This document shows positions 1-6,270 of a stretch of 6,270 nucleotides of DNA, piece after piece. Source of the stretch: an uncultured Collinsella sp. (lineage in GTDB: Bacteria > Actinomycetota > Coriobacteriia > Coriobacteriales > Coriobacteriaceae); NCBI GenBank assembly GCA_900545875.1, contig URAQ01000105.1, forward strand, positions 1-6,270. The letters are read 5' to 3'. The notes under the pieces are model-generated. The model was not told the DNA's origin. It did not search any database and saw only the letters and a list, made by a program, of their open reading frames with translations. The first letter of the stretch is position 1, and each line of letters opens with the position of its first letter. The translations under genes and the position numbers were made by a program.

Positions 1-1089
1 AGGGACGGTAGCTATATCGCGGGCGGCGCCTATAAAAAGGTGGCGGCGGTTGACGGCGTGGACATCGTGACGACGCTCGATGTCAATATCCAGCGTGCCG
101 CCGAGGACGCCCTGGCCGAGGCGGTCGAAAAGACCAAGGCCAAGAATGGCTCGGCCCTGGTCACCGATCCCACGACGGGCGAGATTCTGGCGGCGTGCTC
201 GTACCCGACCTACGACCAGACCGATCTGGAGAACGCCAAGACCGAGGATATGAACCTGCGCCTGGTCACTGACGCCTACGAGCCCGGCTCGGTCTTTAAG
301 ACGCTCGTGGCGGGCGCCGGCTTCGACTTGGGCGTCGTACGATCGAGTACGTCGTTTGAGGTGCCGGCGAGCATCAAGGTGGGCGACGATACCGTTACCG
401 ATGCCGATAAGCGCGACTATGGCATGACCATGGATGTGCGCGAGATGATGCGCCGTTCGTCCAATGTGGGCTTTGTCCTGGTGGGGCGCAAGATCGGTGC
501 CGACGACTTTGCCGCCTATGTGGACAAGTGGGGCATCGGTCACAGCTCCGGTGTCGATTTTCCGGGCGAGAGCCTGGGCATCGTCAAGGAGCGTGACCAG
601 TATGACGGCGCCACGCTGGGATCGATGAGCTTTGGACAGGCGCTGTCCGTCTCGCCGATTGAGATCGCACGTGCCGTGGGCGGCATCGCCAACGGCGGCG
701 TGATGATGACCCCGCACTTCTATAAGTCCAGCAAAGGCGACGAGAAGGACTGGGGCGAAGGCGAACGCGCGATTTCTGAGGACGCCGCATCCCAGGTGAC
801 ATCGTGCATGCAGACGGTCGTGTCCGAGGGAATGGGCGTTGGCGGCGCGGTTGACGGCTATGACGTGGCGGGTAAGACCGGTACGGCCGAACGAGCCGAC
901 GAGAACGGCGGCTACCTCAAGGAGAACTACATGTCGTCCTTTATGGGCTTTGCGCCGGCACAATCGCCCAAGGTGCTGTGCTATATCACGCTCGACGGAA
1001 CGCCGAGCGGCTCAGATGCCGCTGCGGTGCCGTTCCAGTCCATTATGGCCAACGCGCTCGACGTGCTGGGTATCCCGCACACGAAGTAG
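1..1089 (+). CDS. ftsI: FtsI-type class B penicillin-binding protein, 3' part (transpeptidase domain)
   Basis: Septal peptidoglycan D,D-transpeptidase that cross-links stem peptides on the outer face of the membrane. The frame is open from base 1, so the gene is cut by the window edge; the GTG at 40 is an internal Val, not the start. The 362 residues seen contain the whole catalytic domain: the DIVTTLD..IQ strand that opens it, the SxxK motif SVFK (nt 289-300, catalytic Ser), the SxN motif SSN (nt 457-465) and the KTG motif (nt 874-882). The SFGQ..SVSPIEIA and IANGG blocks also fit the family. The protein ends about 68 residues after KTG with no PASTA repeat. The membrane anchor and dimerisation domain must lie upstream. 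Its place before murF-mraY-murD-ftsW favours FtsI over an elongation PBP2 or SpoVD. It stops at TAG. Confidence 0.93.
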   Translation, partial: RDGSYIAGGAYKKVAAVDGVDIVTTLDVNIQRAAEDALAEAVEKTKAKNGSALVTDPTTGEILAACSYPTYDQTDLENAKTEDMNLRLVTDAYEPGSVFKTLVAGAGFDLGVVRSSTSFEVPASIKVGDDTVTDADKRDYGMTMDVREMMRRSSNVGFVLVGRKIGADDFAAYVDKWGIGHSSGVDFPGESLGIVKERDQYDGATLGSMSFGQALSVSPIEIARAVGGIANGGVMMTPHFYKSSKGDEKDWGEGERAISEDAASQVTSCMQTVVSEGMGVGGAVDGYDVAGKTGTAERADENGGYLKENYMSSFMGFAPAQSPKVLCYITLDGTPSGSDAAAVPFQSIMANALDVLGIPHTK

Positions 1090-1137
1090 GGGGTTACAAT
1101 CTTTGGGGCGTGGTTTGTTGTCCCATATGAGGGTGTT

Positions 1138-1161
1138 CACATGCCCTGCACCACGCATGTG
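1138..1161. repeat. Perfect 7-bp inverted repeat upstream of murF
   Basis: CACATGC (1138-1144) and GCATGTG (1155-1161) are exact reverse complements around a 10-base spacer. The repeat ends 11 bases before the TACAAT hexamer, so it covers the place where a -35 element would sit, as an operator or activator site would. In a read-through transcript from ftsI it could also form a hairpin, but no T-run follows, so it does not look like an intrinsic terminator. The symmetry is directly visible; a regulatory role is inference. Confidence 0.5.
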
Positions 1162-1172
1162 CGGCGCTGGGA

Positions 1173-1178
1173 TACAAT
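1173..1178 (+). promoter_or_regulatory. Candidate -10 element (TACAAT) of a murF promoter
   Basis: TACAAT matches the sigma-70/sigma-A -10 consensus TATAAT at five of six bases and would start transcription near 1185, giving a leader of about 30 bases before the murF ATG. No good -35 hexamer is found at 15-19 bp spacing (at 17 bp it reads ACCACG). The promoter would therefore be weak, activator-dependent, or reliant on the -10 alone. A second TACAAT at 1095-1100, just after the ftsI stop, also lacks a -35 partner. Confidence 0.4.
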
Positions 1179-1203
1179 ACGCCGATAGCATTATTAGGTT
1201 TAC

Positions 1204-1210
1204 AGGGGAG
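1204..1210 (+). promoter_or_regulatory. Ribosome binding site of murF
   Basis: AGGGGAG lies five bases before the ATG at 1216. It is a strong purine-rich Shine-Dalgarno match and fixes this ATG as the start. It is a better site than those before mraY and murD, consistent with murF being the first gene of a translationally coupled group. Confidence 0.75.
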
Positions 1211-1215
1211 CTGCA

Positions 1216-2640
1216 ATGATAGAGATCGCCGTCAACAACCTCGCGGCCGCAACAGGGGCCCGAACCGTGACGGGAGAAGCCGATCGGGTATGCCGCGGGT
1301 GCGTTATCGACTCGCGTCAGGTCGAGGAAGGGACGATTTTCGTCGCCTTTCCCGGTGAAAACGTCGACGGCAATGATTTTGCTTCCCGTGCCGTCCAGTC
1401 GGGTGCCGGCGCCGTCGTGATGACGCGTGAGCCCGAGGCCGAGCTGGTCTCGCTGGCGCAGGACAAGGGCTGTGCCATCTTGCTGACCGATGATCCCGAG
1501 GACTTTCTGCTGCGTTTGGCGCACGCGTACCGTCTGGAGCTTGGCTGCCTGGTCGTTGGTATTACCGGTTCCATCGGCAAGACGACGACCAAGGACGTGC
1601 TCGCCGCCGTGCTCGCCAAGCGCTATCGTGTCTGGGCCACCAAGGGCAATTTCAATAACCTGATCGGCATGCCGCTCACGGTGCTTTCCGCTCCGGCCGA
1701 TACCGAGGTCCTGGTGCTCGAGATGGGCATGAACCATTTCCACGAGATTGAGCGCCTGTCCCAGTCCGCCAATCCCAACCTTGCCATCGTGAGCAAGATT
1801 GGTACCTCTCACATCGGCATTTTGGGCAGCCGCGAGAACATCGCCCGCGCTAAGGCCGAGATTGTCCAGGGTATGTGCGCCGCCGGCGACTTCTTGCCGC
1901 TGCTGGTTTTGGGCGGTGAGGACGACTTTACGCCGTTCATTCGCGATACGTTCGCCCAGCCTGCTGGTATCGATGTGATGCTGGCCGGCGTCTCGGACGA
2001 TGATGAGGTCCGTGCCCGCGACATTCGTGTTGATGACGAGGGCCGTCCGGTCTTTACGCTCGATTTTGGCCAGGGTGAGACGACCGATACCATGCTTGCC
2101 ATCCCCGGCGTGCAGTCCGTCCCAAATGCCGTTAAGGCCGCCGCAGTTGCCTATCGCCTGGGCGTGACGCCCGAGCAGATCGATGCTGCCTTTAGGGGCC
2201 TCACGATCACCGGGCACCGCCAGGAGATCAAGCGCGCCAAGAGCGGTGCCCGCGTCATCGACGATTCCTATAACGCCAGCGCCGAATCCATGGCTGCTGG
2301 TCTCGATCTGCTGTGCTCGCTTTCGTGCACGGGGTCTCGCATGGCGATCCTGGGCGAGATGGGCGAGATGGGCGATGAGGCTCCTCGCATGCATGAGCTC
2401 GTGGGCGCCTATGCCGCCGCCAAGAAGCTCGACATGCTGGCGTGCGTGGGTGGTGAGCTGGCCCAGCTTATGGCCGATGCCGCGCGCATGATGGGCATGG
2501 ACGAGGACCGCATCCAGGTGTTCTCCGATTATCAGCAGGTGCTCGACCGCATGGGCGGCGCGCTTGAAAAACATGATGTTGTACTGGTCAAGGGTTCCCG
2601 CTTTGTTGAGCTCGACCGCTTTGTGGAAGGTGTGTGCTAG
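1216..2640 (+). CDS. murF: UDP-N-acetylmuramoyl-tripeptide--D-alanyl-D-alanine ligase
   Basis: Cytoplasmic ATP-dependent Mur ligase that joins D-Ala-D-Ala to the UDP-MurNAc-tripeptide, completing the pentapeptide precursor. The N-terminal uridine-binding domain shows DSR at residues 32-34 followed by G.IFVAFPGENVDG. The central ATPase domain has the P-loop GITGSIGKTTTK at 115-126; Ile120 sits where Asn is common. The block LEMGMNHFHEIERLS and then IGTSHIGILGSRENIARAK fit MurF rather than MurE, and Lys213 is in the place of the carbamylated ligase Lys. The C-terminal domain has DDSYNAS at 349-355, LGEMGEMG and VKGSR at 458-462. Length is 474 residues against about 450 in E. coli. The ATG is set by a strong Shine-Dalgarno. 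It is 126 bases after ftsI and only 3 bases before mraY. It stops at TAG. The names of the domains come from family knowledge; the motifs are seen directly. Confidence 0.96.
   Translation: MIEIAVNNLAAATGARTVTGEADRVCRGCVIDSRQVEEGTIFVAFPGENVDGNDFASRAVQSGAGAVVMTREPEAELVSLAQDKGCAILLTDDPEDFLLRLAHAYRLELGCLVVGITGSIGKTTTKDVLAAVLAKRYRVWATKGNFNNLIGMPLTVLSAPADTEVLVLEMGMNHFHEIERLSQSANPNLAIVSKIGTSHIGILGSRENIARAKAEIVQGMCAAGDFLPLLVLGGEDDFTPFIRDTFAQPAGIDVMLAGVSDDDEVRARDIRVDDEGRPVFTLDFGQGETTDTMLAIPGVQSVPNAVKAAAVAYRLGVTPEQIDAAFRGLTITGHRQEIKRAKSGARVIDDSYNASAESMAAGLDLLCSLSCTGSRMAILGEMGEMGDEAPRMHELVGAYAAAKKLDMLACVGGELAQLMADAARMMGMDEDRIQVFSDYQQVLDRMGGALEKHDVVLVKGSRFVELDRFVEGVC
2351..2375 (+). repeat. Short tandem repeat inside murF (9-bp unit, about 2.8 copies)
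   Basis: The unit TGGGCGAGA occurs at 2351-2359 and 2360-2368, followed by a partial copy to 2375. It encodes the GEMGEMGDE stretch of MurF, where relatives usually have a form of LGDM.ELG. The unit is a whole number of codons, so slippage here would keep the frame. Confidence 0.6.
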
Positions 2641-2643
2641 CCC

Positions 2644-3663
2644 ATGTTCGGCAATCCCTCGTATCCAACGTATCAGGCTTTTTTGGGGCTTGGCATCGCC
2701 GCTGCCATTGCGCTGCTGCTCATGCCGTGGTGGATCAAGCTACTTAAGGTCGAGGGTATCGGCCAGCAGGTTCGTGCCGACGGCCCCAAGCGTCATTTGG
2801 TTAAGCAGGGAACGCCCACCATGGGTGGCGTTGTCATTCTCGTCGCGATTTCGCTGACCTGCCTGCTGATGGGCAAGCTCACCACCGAGCTCGTGCTCGT
2901 GCTGCTCGCCACGCTGGCGACAGGCGTGCTGGGCCTGATCGACGACCTGACCTCCGTTACGCATGGGCGCTCGCTCGGTCTGACGCCTCATGCCAAGATG
3001 ATCGGCCTAACCATTATCTGTGTCACCTTTACGGTACTTGCCGTTAACTGGTGCGGCGTCGCCCCCGAGATTCGTTTTCCCGGCGGCCTGACGATTGACC
3101 TTGGCGTGCTTTCGACCACCATCTGCGGCCTTTCGTTCCCGTGGCTCTACATTGTCTTTTGCTGGCTGATGATCGCCGGTCTTTCTAATGCCGTGAACCT
3201 GACCGATGGCCTTGACGGTCTTGCTGGCGGCACCTCCATGATTGCCATGCTCGCCATGGCTGCCATGGCGTTTTTGCACGGAGACGTGAACCTGTCCATC
3301 TTCTGCACCGCGTGTGCCGGTGCCTGCTTGGGCTTTCTGTGGTTCAACTGCTATCCGGCGAGCATCTTTATGGGCGATACCGGCTCGCTTGCCCTAGGCG
3401 CCGCGTTTGCCTGCACGTCCATCATGACCAACACCGAGGTCGTCTCCCTCATCATCGGCGGCCTGTTTATCGTTGAGACCCTGTCGGTCATGATTCAGGT
3501 TGTCTACTTCCACTTTACGCACAAGCGCGTCTTCCTTATGGCGCCCATCCATCATCATTTCGAAAAGAAGGGCTGGGCCGAGACCAAGGTCGTCATCCGT
3601 TTTTGGATTATCGCTGCTGCCTTTGGTGCCGTTGGCCTTGCCCTGTTCTTCCAGTTGGGATAG
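2644..3663 (+). CDS. mraY: Phospho-N-acetylmuramoyl-pentapeptide-transferase
   Basis: Integral membrane enzyme of the PNPT family. It transfers phospho-MurNAc-pentapeptide from UDP to undecaprenyl phosphate on the inner leaflet, making lipid I and releasing UMP. Family signatures in order are Q.VRADGPK..L.K with GTPTMGG at residues 56-62, the Asp pair D100-D101 (LIDDLT), NLTDGLDGLAGG from N185 with D188 and D191, MGDTGSLALG with D245, and the APIHHHFE loop with H303-H305. Hydrophobic segments lie between these motifs throughout, as expected for about ten membrane helices. Length is 339 residues (E. coli 360), so it is complete. The ATG is 3 bases after the murF stop. The nearest Shine-Dalgarno, GGAAGG at 2625-2630, is 13 bases away inside murF, so translation probably depends on coupling to murF. 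It stops at TAG. Confidence 0.97.
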   Translation: MFGNPSYPTYQAFLGLGIAAAIALLLMPWWIKLLKVEGIGQQVRADGPKRHLVKQGTPTMGGVVILVAISLTCLLMGKLTTELVLVLLATLATGVLGLIDDLTSVTHGRSLGLTPHAKMIGLTIICVTFTVLAVNWCGVAPEIRFPGGLTIDLGVLSTTICGLSFPWLYIVFCWLMIAGLSNAVNLTDGLDGLAGGTSMIAMLAMAAMAFLHGDVNLSIFCTACAGACLGFLWFNCYPASIFMGDTGSLALGAAFACTSIMTNTEVVSLIIGGLFIVETLSVMIQVVYFHFTHKRVFLMAPIHHHFEKKGWAETKVVIRFWIIAAAFGAVGLALFFQLG

Positions 3664-3672
3664 TGGTCTTTC

Positions 3673-5079
3673 ATGCCTCTTGCTGATGTCTTTAGCCTGC
3701 TCGTTTTGGGTCAGGGCAAATCCGGTCTCGATGTCGCCCGCTGGGCGCTGGCACATCCCGAGCGCGTAAGTGCCGTTACCGTGTATGGCGGTGGCACCTC
3801 TGAACCCAATGACGCCACGCGTGCGCTCGAGGCTGCTGGTGCGTCGTTTGTCTATGGGACCGAACAGGTCGAGGGCGCCTATGACGTATGCGTGACGTGC
3901 CCGGGCATCTCGGAGTTCTCGGGCTTCTTTAAGGCCGGGCGCGAGCATGCCGCCCAGATTATGGGTGAGCCCGAGTTTGCCTATCGCCTGTCGCCCGATA
4001 ACTGGATTGCCATCACGGGCACCAACGGCAAGACGACCACCACGTCGCTGACTGATTATCTGCTTAAGGCTGCCGGCGAGGCCAGCGTTGCTGTCGGCAA
4101 CATCGGCGAGCCGCCGGTCAACGAGATTGACGGCCGAGCCCACAACGAGTGGTTTGTGGCTGAGCTCTCGAGCTATCAGATTGCTACGACAACCGAGCTC
4201 CACCCCCGCGTGGCGGTGCTGCTCAACATCACTCCCGACCACTTGGGCTGGCATAAGAGCCATAAGAACTACGCGCTTGCCAAGATCAAACTGTTTGACA
4301 ATATGGTCGATGACGATCTGGCGGTTGTCGACGTCGAAGACGCCGGCATTCACGAGTTCGATGAGTACATCTACACGCCGGGTCGTCGCATCTGCAAGGT
4401 TGCCTTTGACGAGCCTGAGGGCGAGGATGCCGCCTTTGTGCGCGACGGCAAGATGGTCGTGCGCCTGAAGGGCGTCGAGACCCCGCTCATCGCTAGATCC
4501 GAGCTCAAGATCTCGGGCCATCACAATGTTATCAATGCCCTGTGCGCCGCCACGGCTGCCTTGGCGGTCGGTGCCGATGTCGATGGTGTCTGCCGCGGTC
4601 TTGCCTCGTTCCAGCCGCTCGAGCACCGCGTGGAGCCGTGTGGCGAGATTGACGGCGTGCGCTACGTCAACGATTCCAAGGCGACCAACACCGATGCGGT
4701 CGAGAAGGCACTGACGGCATTTCCCGATGACGACGTGATCTTGCTGCTCGGCGGCCACGATAAGGGCACGCCGCTCACGGACTTCGCGCGCGTTGTTATG
4801 GATAACGTACGCTCGGTCGTCTGCTTTGGCGATGCGCGCGAGCGTTTCACCGCCGCTATGGACGAGGCCGATGTCGACGGCGATGTGGATATCGCCCAGG
4901 CGGATGACCTGCGCGATGCCGTGGACGTCGCCCGTTCGCTGTCGAGCCGTGGCGACGTGATCTTACTTTCTCCTGCCTGCTCTTCGTTCGATGAGTTCTC
5001 GGGCTATGAGGAGCGCGGCCGCGTGTTTAAGGACTATGTGGCCCAGCTTGCCGCTGCGGCGAAATCGCAAATGGAATAG
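3673..5079 (+). CDS. murD: UDP-N-acetylmuramoyl-L-alanine--D-glutamate ligase
   Basis: Cytoplasmic Mur ligase that adds D-Glu to UDP-MurNAc-L-Ala using ATP. The N-terminal Rossmann-like domain begins LLVLGQGKSGLDVA, with GQGKSG at residues 13-18. The central domain has the P-loop TGTNGKTT at 115-122, GNIGEP, AELSSYQIA and NITPDHLGWHKS; Lys204 in YALAK is in the place of the carbamylated Lys (K198 in E. coli MurD). SGHHNVINALCA and NDSKATN (333-339) follow, then the C-terminal domain with LLLGGHDKG and LSPACSSFDEF (432-442). Length is 468 residues against 438 in E. coli. The ATG is 9 bases after mraY and in the same frame. Only a weak GGGA (3657-3660) precedes it at 12 bases, so coupling to mraY is likely. 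A TTA Leu codon occurs at 4963-4965. It stops at TAG. Confidence 0.96.
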   Translation: MPLADVFSLLVLGQGKSGLDVARWALAHPERVSAVTVYGGGTSEPNDATRALEAAGASFVYGTEQVEGAYDVCVTCPGISEFSGFFKAGREHAAQIMGEPEFAYRLSPDNWIAITGTNGKTTTTSLTDYLLKAAGEASVAVGNIGEPPVNEIDGRAHNEWFVAELSSYQIATTTELHPRVAVLLNITPDHLGWHKSHKNYALAKIKLFDNMVDDDLAVVDVEDAGIHEFDEYIYTPGRRICKVAFDEPEGEDAAFVRDGKMVVRLKGVETPLIARSELKISGHHNVINALCAATAALAVGADVDGVCRGLASFQPLEHRVEPCGEIDGVRYVNDSKATNTDAVEKALTAFPDDDVILLLGGHDKGTPLTDFARVVMDNVRSVVCFGDARERFTAAMDEADVDGDVDIAQADDLRDAVDVARSLSSRGDVILLSPACSSFDEFSGYEERGRVFKDYVAQLAAAAKSQME

Positions 5080-5082
5080 GGG
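5078..5082 (+). promoter_or_regulatory. Ribosome binding site that selects the GTG start of ftsW
   Basis: AGGGG overlaps the end of the murD TAG stop and lies six bases before GTG 5089, which is ideal spacing. The only early competing ATG, at 5116, has its best purine tract (GAGGAG, 5095-5100) 15 bases away, which is too far. This supports GTG 5089 and a murD-ftsW gap of nine bases. Confidence 0.6.
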
Positions 5083-5088
5083 TTGCCG

Positions 5089-6270
5089 GTGAGAGAGGAG
5101 AGCCCCCGACAAGGTATGAGGAGGCCCGACTCGGACCGTGCTTCCTCGCGGCGCAGCACACCGCGTTCCGGTCGCGGCGGGCAGTCGTTTAGCGAACGCT
5201 ATATTGCCGGCGTTCCCGCCCGTATCATGCGCCCCCGTTTGATATTCATGGCCTGCTTGTTTACCTTGGTATGCTTTGGCCTGCTGATGGTGTACTCGGC
5301 GTCTTCGGTCGAGGCGCTGCACGAGAATGGCTCGGCGACGTTTTTTCTGGGTCGACAGGCCGCGTTTGCCGTGGTCGGTGTTCTGGCGCTGATTGCCATC
5401 GTGCGCGTTTTGCCGGACAGCTGGTTTGGGGAGGATGTGCTCAGGATCTTCCTCATAGGCATGATAGGGCTACTGTTTCTGGTGTTCTTGGTGGGCAGCG
5501 GCAGCCGTGGCGCCACGCGCTGGCTTAACATCGCCGGTATTCAGTTCCAGCCTTCCGAGTTTTTAAAGCCATTTGCCATTGCGTATTCGGCCATCATGCT
5601 TGATCGCTTCTTTTCGCCCGGTGGCAACATCAACGAATTCCTTCGCAAGATGGGCATCTACCTGGGCATTTCGCTCTTTCTGATCTTTATCCAGCCCGAT
5701 TTCGGTACTGTCCTGATCATCCTGTTGACCCTCATGTGCATGGCGTTGTTTGCGGGTCTCGACCCCAGATTTATCATCGGCGTGCTAATCTTCGGCATTC
5801 TCGTGATCGTGATTGCGCTTGTCGCAGAGCCGTACCGTATGGTGCGTATTCAGGTTGCCTTGAACCCTTGGGCCGACGAGTATGGTGACGGCTATCAGGC
5901 CACGCTTGCCATTATGGCCTTTGCCTCGGGCGGTCTGTTCGGCCGTGGCATCGGCAACTCAACCATGAAGTACTCGTATCTGCCCGAGGCGCACAATGAC
6001 TACATCCTGGCCATCATTGGCGAGGAAGTCGGTTTTGTCGGAACCGTGCTGTTCTTCTTGGTGTTTGCGATGCTGATCTACTCGGCGTTTCGCATTGCCG
6101 AGCAGGCGACCGATCGCCGGGGCGCGCTTATGGCGTCTGGCTCCGCGGTCATTCTCGCAGTGCAGTTTTTGATTAACGCGCTGGGCATCCTCAACGTGTT
6201 TCCCATGACGGGCAAACCGTTGCCGTTTATTAGCTACGGCGGTTCGTCGATTATTGTGTCGCTCATGCTT
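5089..6270 (+). CDS. ftsW: FtsW, SEDS-family septal peptidoglycan glycosyltransferase, 5' part
   Basis: Multi-pass membrane protein that polymerises lipid II into glycan at the septum together with its partner PBP, here presumably the FtsI encoded upstream. The 394 residues present run off the window; only the last part of the C-terminus is missing. SEDS signatures numbered from GTG 5089 are GSRGATRWLNIAG, PSEFLKP (155-161), QPDFGT (202-207), GDGYQATLA..A.ASGG, LPEAHNDYILAIIGEEVGFVG with the putative catalytic Asp304, and PFISYGGSS (379-387). About 50 residues precede the first membrane helix (from about residue 51); they are rich in Arg and Ser, with 13 Arg. The start GTG is chosen for its well-placed AGGGG; ATG 5116 would shorten the protein by nine residues. 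Context favours FtsW over RodA or SpoVE, which share these motifs. Confidence 0.93.
   Translation, partial: MREESPRQGMRRPDSDRASSRRSTPRSGRGGQSFSERYIAGVPARIMRPRLIFMACLFTLVCFGLLMVYSASSVEALHENGSATFFLGRQAAFAVVGVLALIAIVRVLPDSWFGEDVLRIFLIGMIGLLFLVFLVGSGSRGATRWLNIAGIQFQPSEFLKPFAIAYSAIMLDRFFSPGGNINEFLRKMGIYLGISLFLIFIQPDFGTVLIILLTLMCMALFAGLDPRFIIGVLIFGILVIVIALVAEPYRMVRIQVALNPWADEYGDGYQATLAIMAFASGGLFGRGIGNSTMKYSYLPEAHNDYILAIIGEEVGFVGTVLFFLVFAMLIYSAFRIAEQATDRRGALMASGSAVILAVQFLINALGILNVFPMTGKPLPFISYGGSSIIVSLML

Noticed and set aside
40..42. GTG at 40 as the ftsI start
   Set aside because: The frame is open back to base 1 with sensible coding content, and a class B PBP needs an N-terminal anchor and dimerisation domain, so this is an internal Val codon.
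1131..1170. An intrinsic terminator after ftsI
   Set aside because: The 7-bp inverted repeat could form a stem, but it has a 10-base loop and is followed by GC-rich sequence without a T-run, so termination is not supported.
839..1219. A 126-codon plus-strand open frame bridging the ftsI end and the gap before murF
   Set aside because: It is mostly an out-of-frame reading of ftsI with an Arg/Thr/Ser-rich composition typical of shifted GC-rich genes. It has no convincing ribosome site and overlaps the murF start.
1012..2574. A 520-codon open frame on the minus strand covering most of murF
   Set aside because: Its codons are exactly in phase with the murF codons. In that register antisense stops need sense TTA, CTA or TCA, which this GC-rich gene avoids. 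It ends where ftsI has a TCA Ser codon (1012-1014). Its translation shows no recognisable domain, and murF is certain on the other strand.
3243..3270. Repeated GCCATG units in mraY
   Set aside because: They encode an Ala/Met-rich part of a membrane helix and are explained by codon bias in a hydrophobic segment.
3394..4758. A 454-codon open frame on the minus strand across the mraY end and murD
   Set aside because: It has the same in-phase antisense register and the same explanation. It ends at a CTA Leu codon of mraY (3394-3396). It overlaps two well-supported genes and shows no family motif.
5271..5528. An 85-codon plus-strand open frame within ftsW
   Set aside because: It is a shifted reading of the ftsW membrane region. 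The ftsW frame carries continuous SEDS motifs through the same bases.

Overview
This is a contiguous piece of a division and cell wall (dcw) cluster. It holds five plus-strand genes in the order ftsI (3' part), murF, mraY, murD and ftsW (5' part). Composition is high-GC, at a guess around 60%, with codons mostly ending in G or C. Together with the protein sequences and the missing murE, this suggests an actinobacterial genome of the Coriobacteriia type, perhaps Collinsella. That placement is a judgement from sequence style, not a search result.

Layout: positions 1-1089 encode the transpeptidase domain of a class B penicillin-binding protein, whose N-terminus lies upstream of the window. A 126-base gap follows, the only non-coding stretch of any size. 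It carries a perfect 7-bp inverted repeat, a TACAAT -10-like hexamer and a strong Shine-Dalgarno sequence, and is probably a promoter for the next genes. murF (1216-2640), mraY (2644-3663), murD (3673-5079) and ftsW (from 5089, running off the end at 6270) are separated by only 3, 9 and 9 bases, which implies one translationally coupled transcript. No gene-free stretch exceeds 300 bases, and I saw no RNA gene, mobile element, CRISPR array or attachment site.

The genes work as a pathway. MurD adds D-glutamate to UDP-MurNAc-L-Ala in the cytoplasm. MurF adds D-Ala-D-Ala to the later tripeptide precursor. MraY moves the phospho-MurNAc-pentapeptide to undecaprenyl phosphate, giving lipid I. FtsW, a SEDS glycosyltransferase, polymerises lipid II at the septum, and FtsI cross-links the new strands. 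MurE, needed between MurD and MurF, is not in its frequent place between ftsI and murF.

The core content is ordinary and I do not see a new system. Points worth a second look: all five genes lie in one reading frame and all four visible genes that end here stop with TAG, so that frame has no TAA or TGA across the window as far as I read it. Others are the inverted repeat before murF, the Arg/Ser-rich N-terminal extension of FtsW, and the absent murE.
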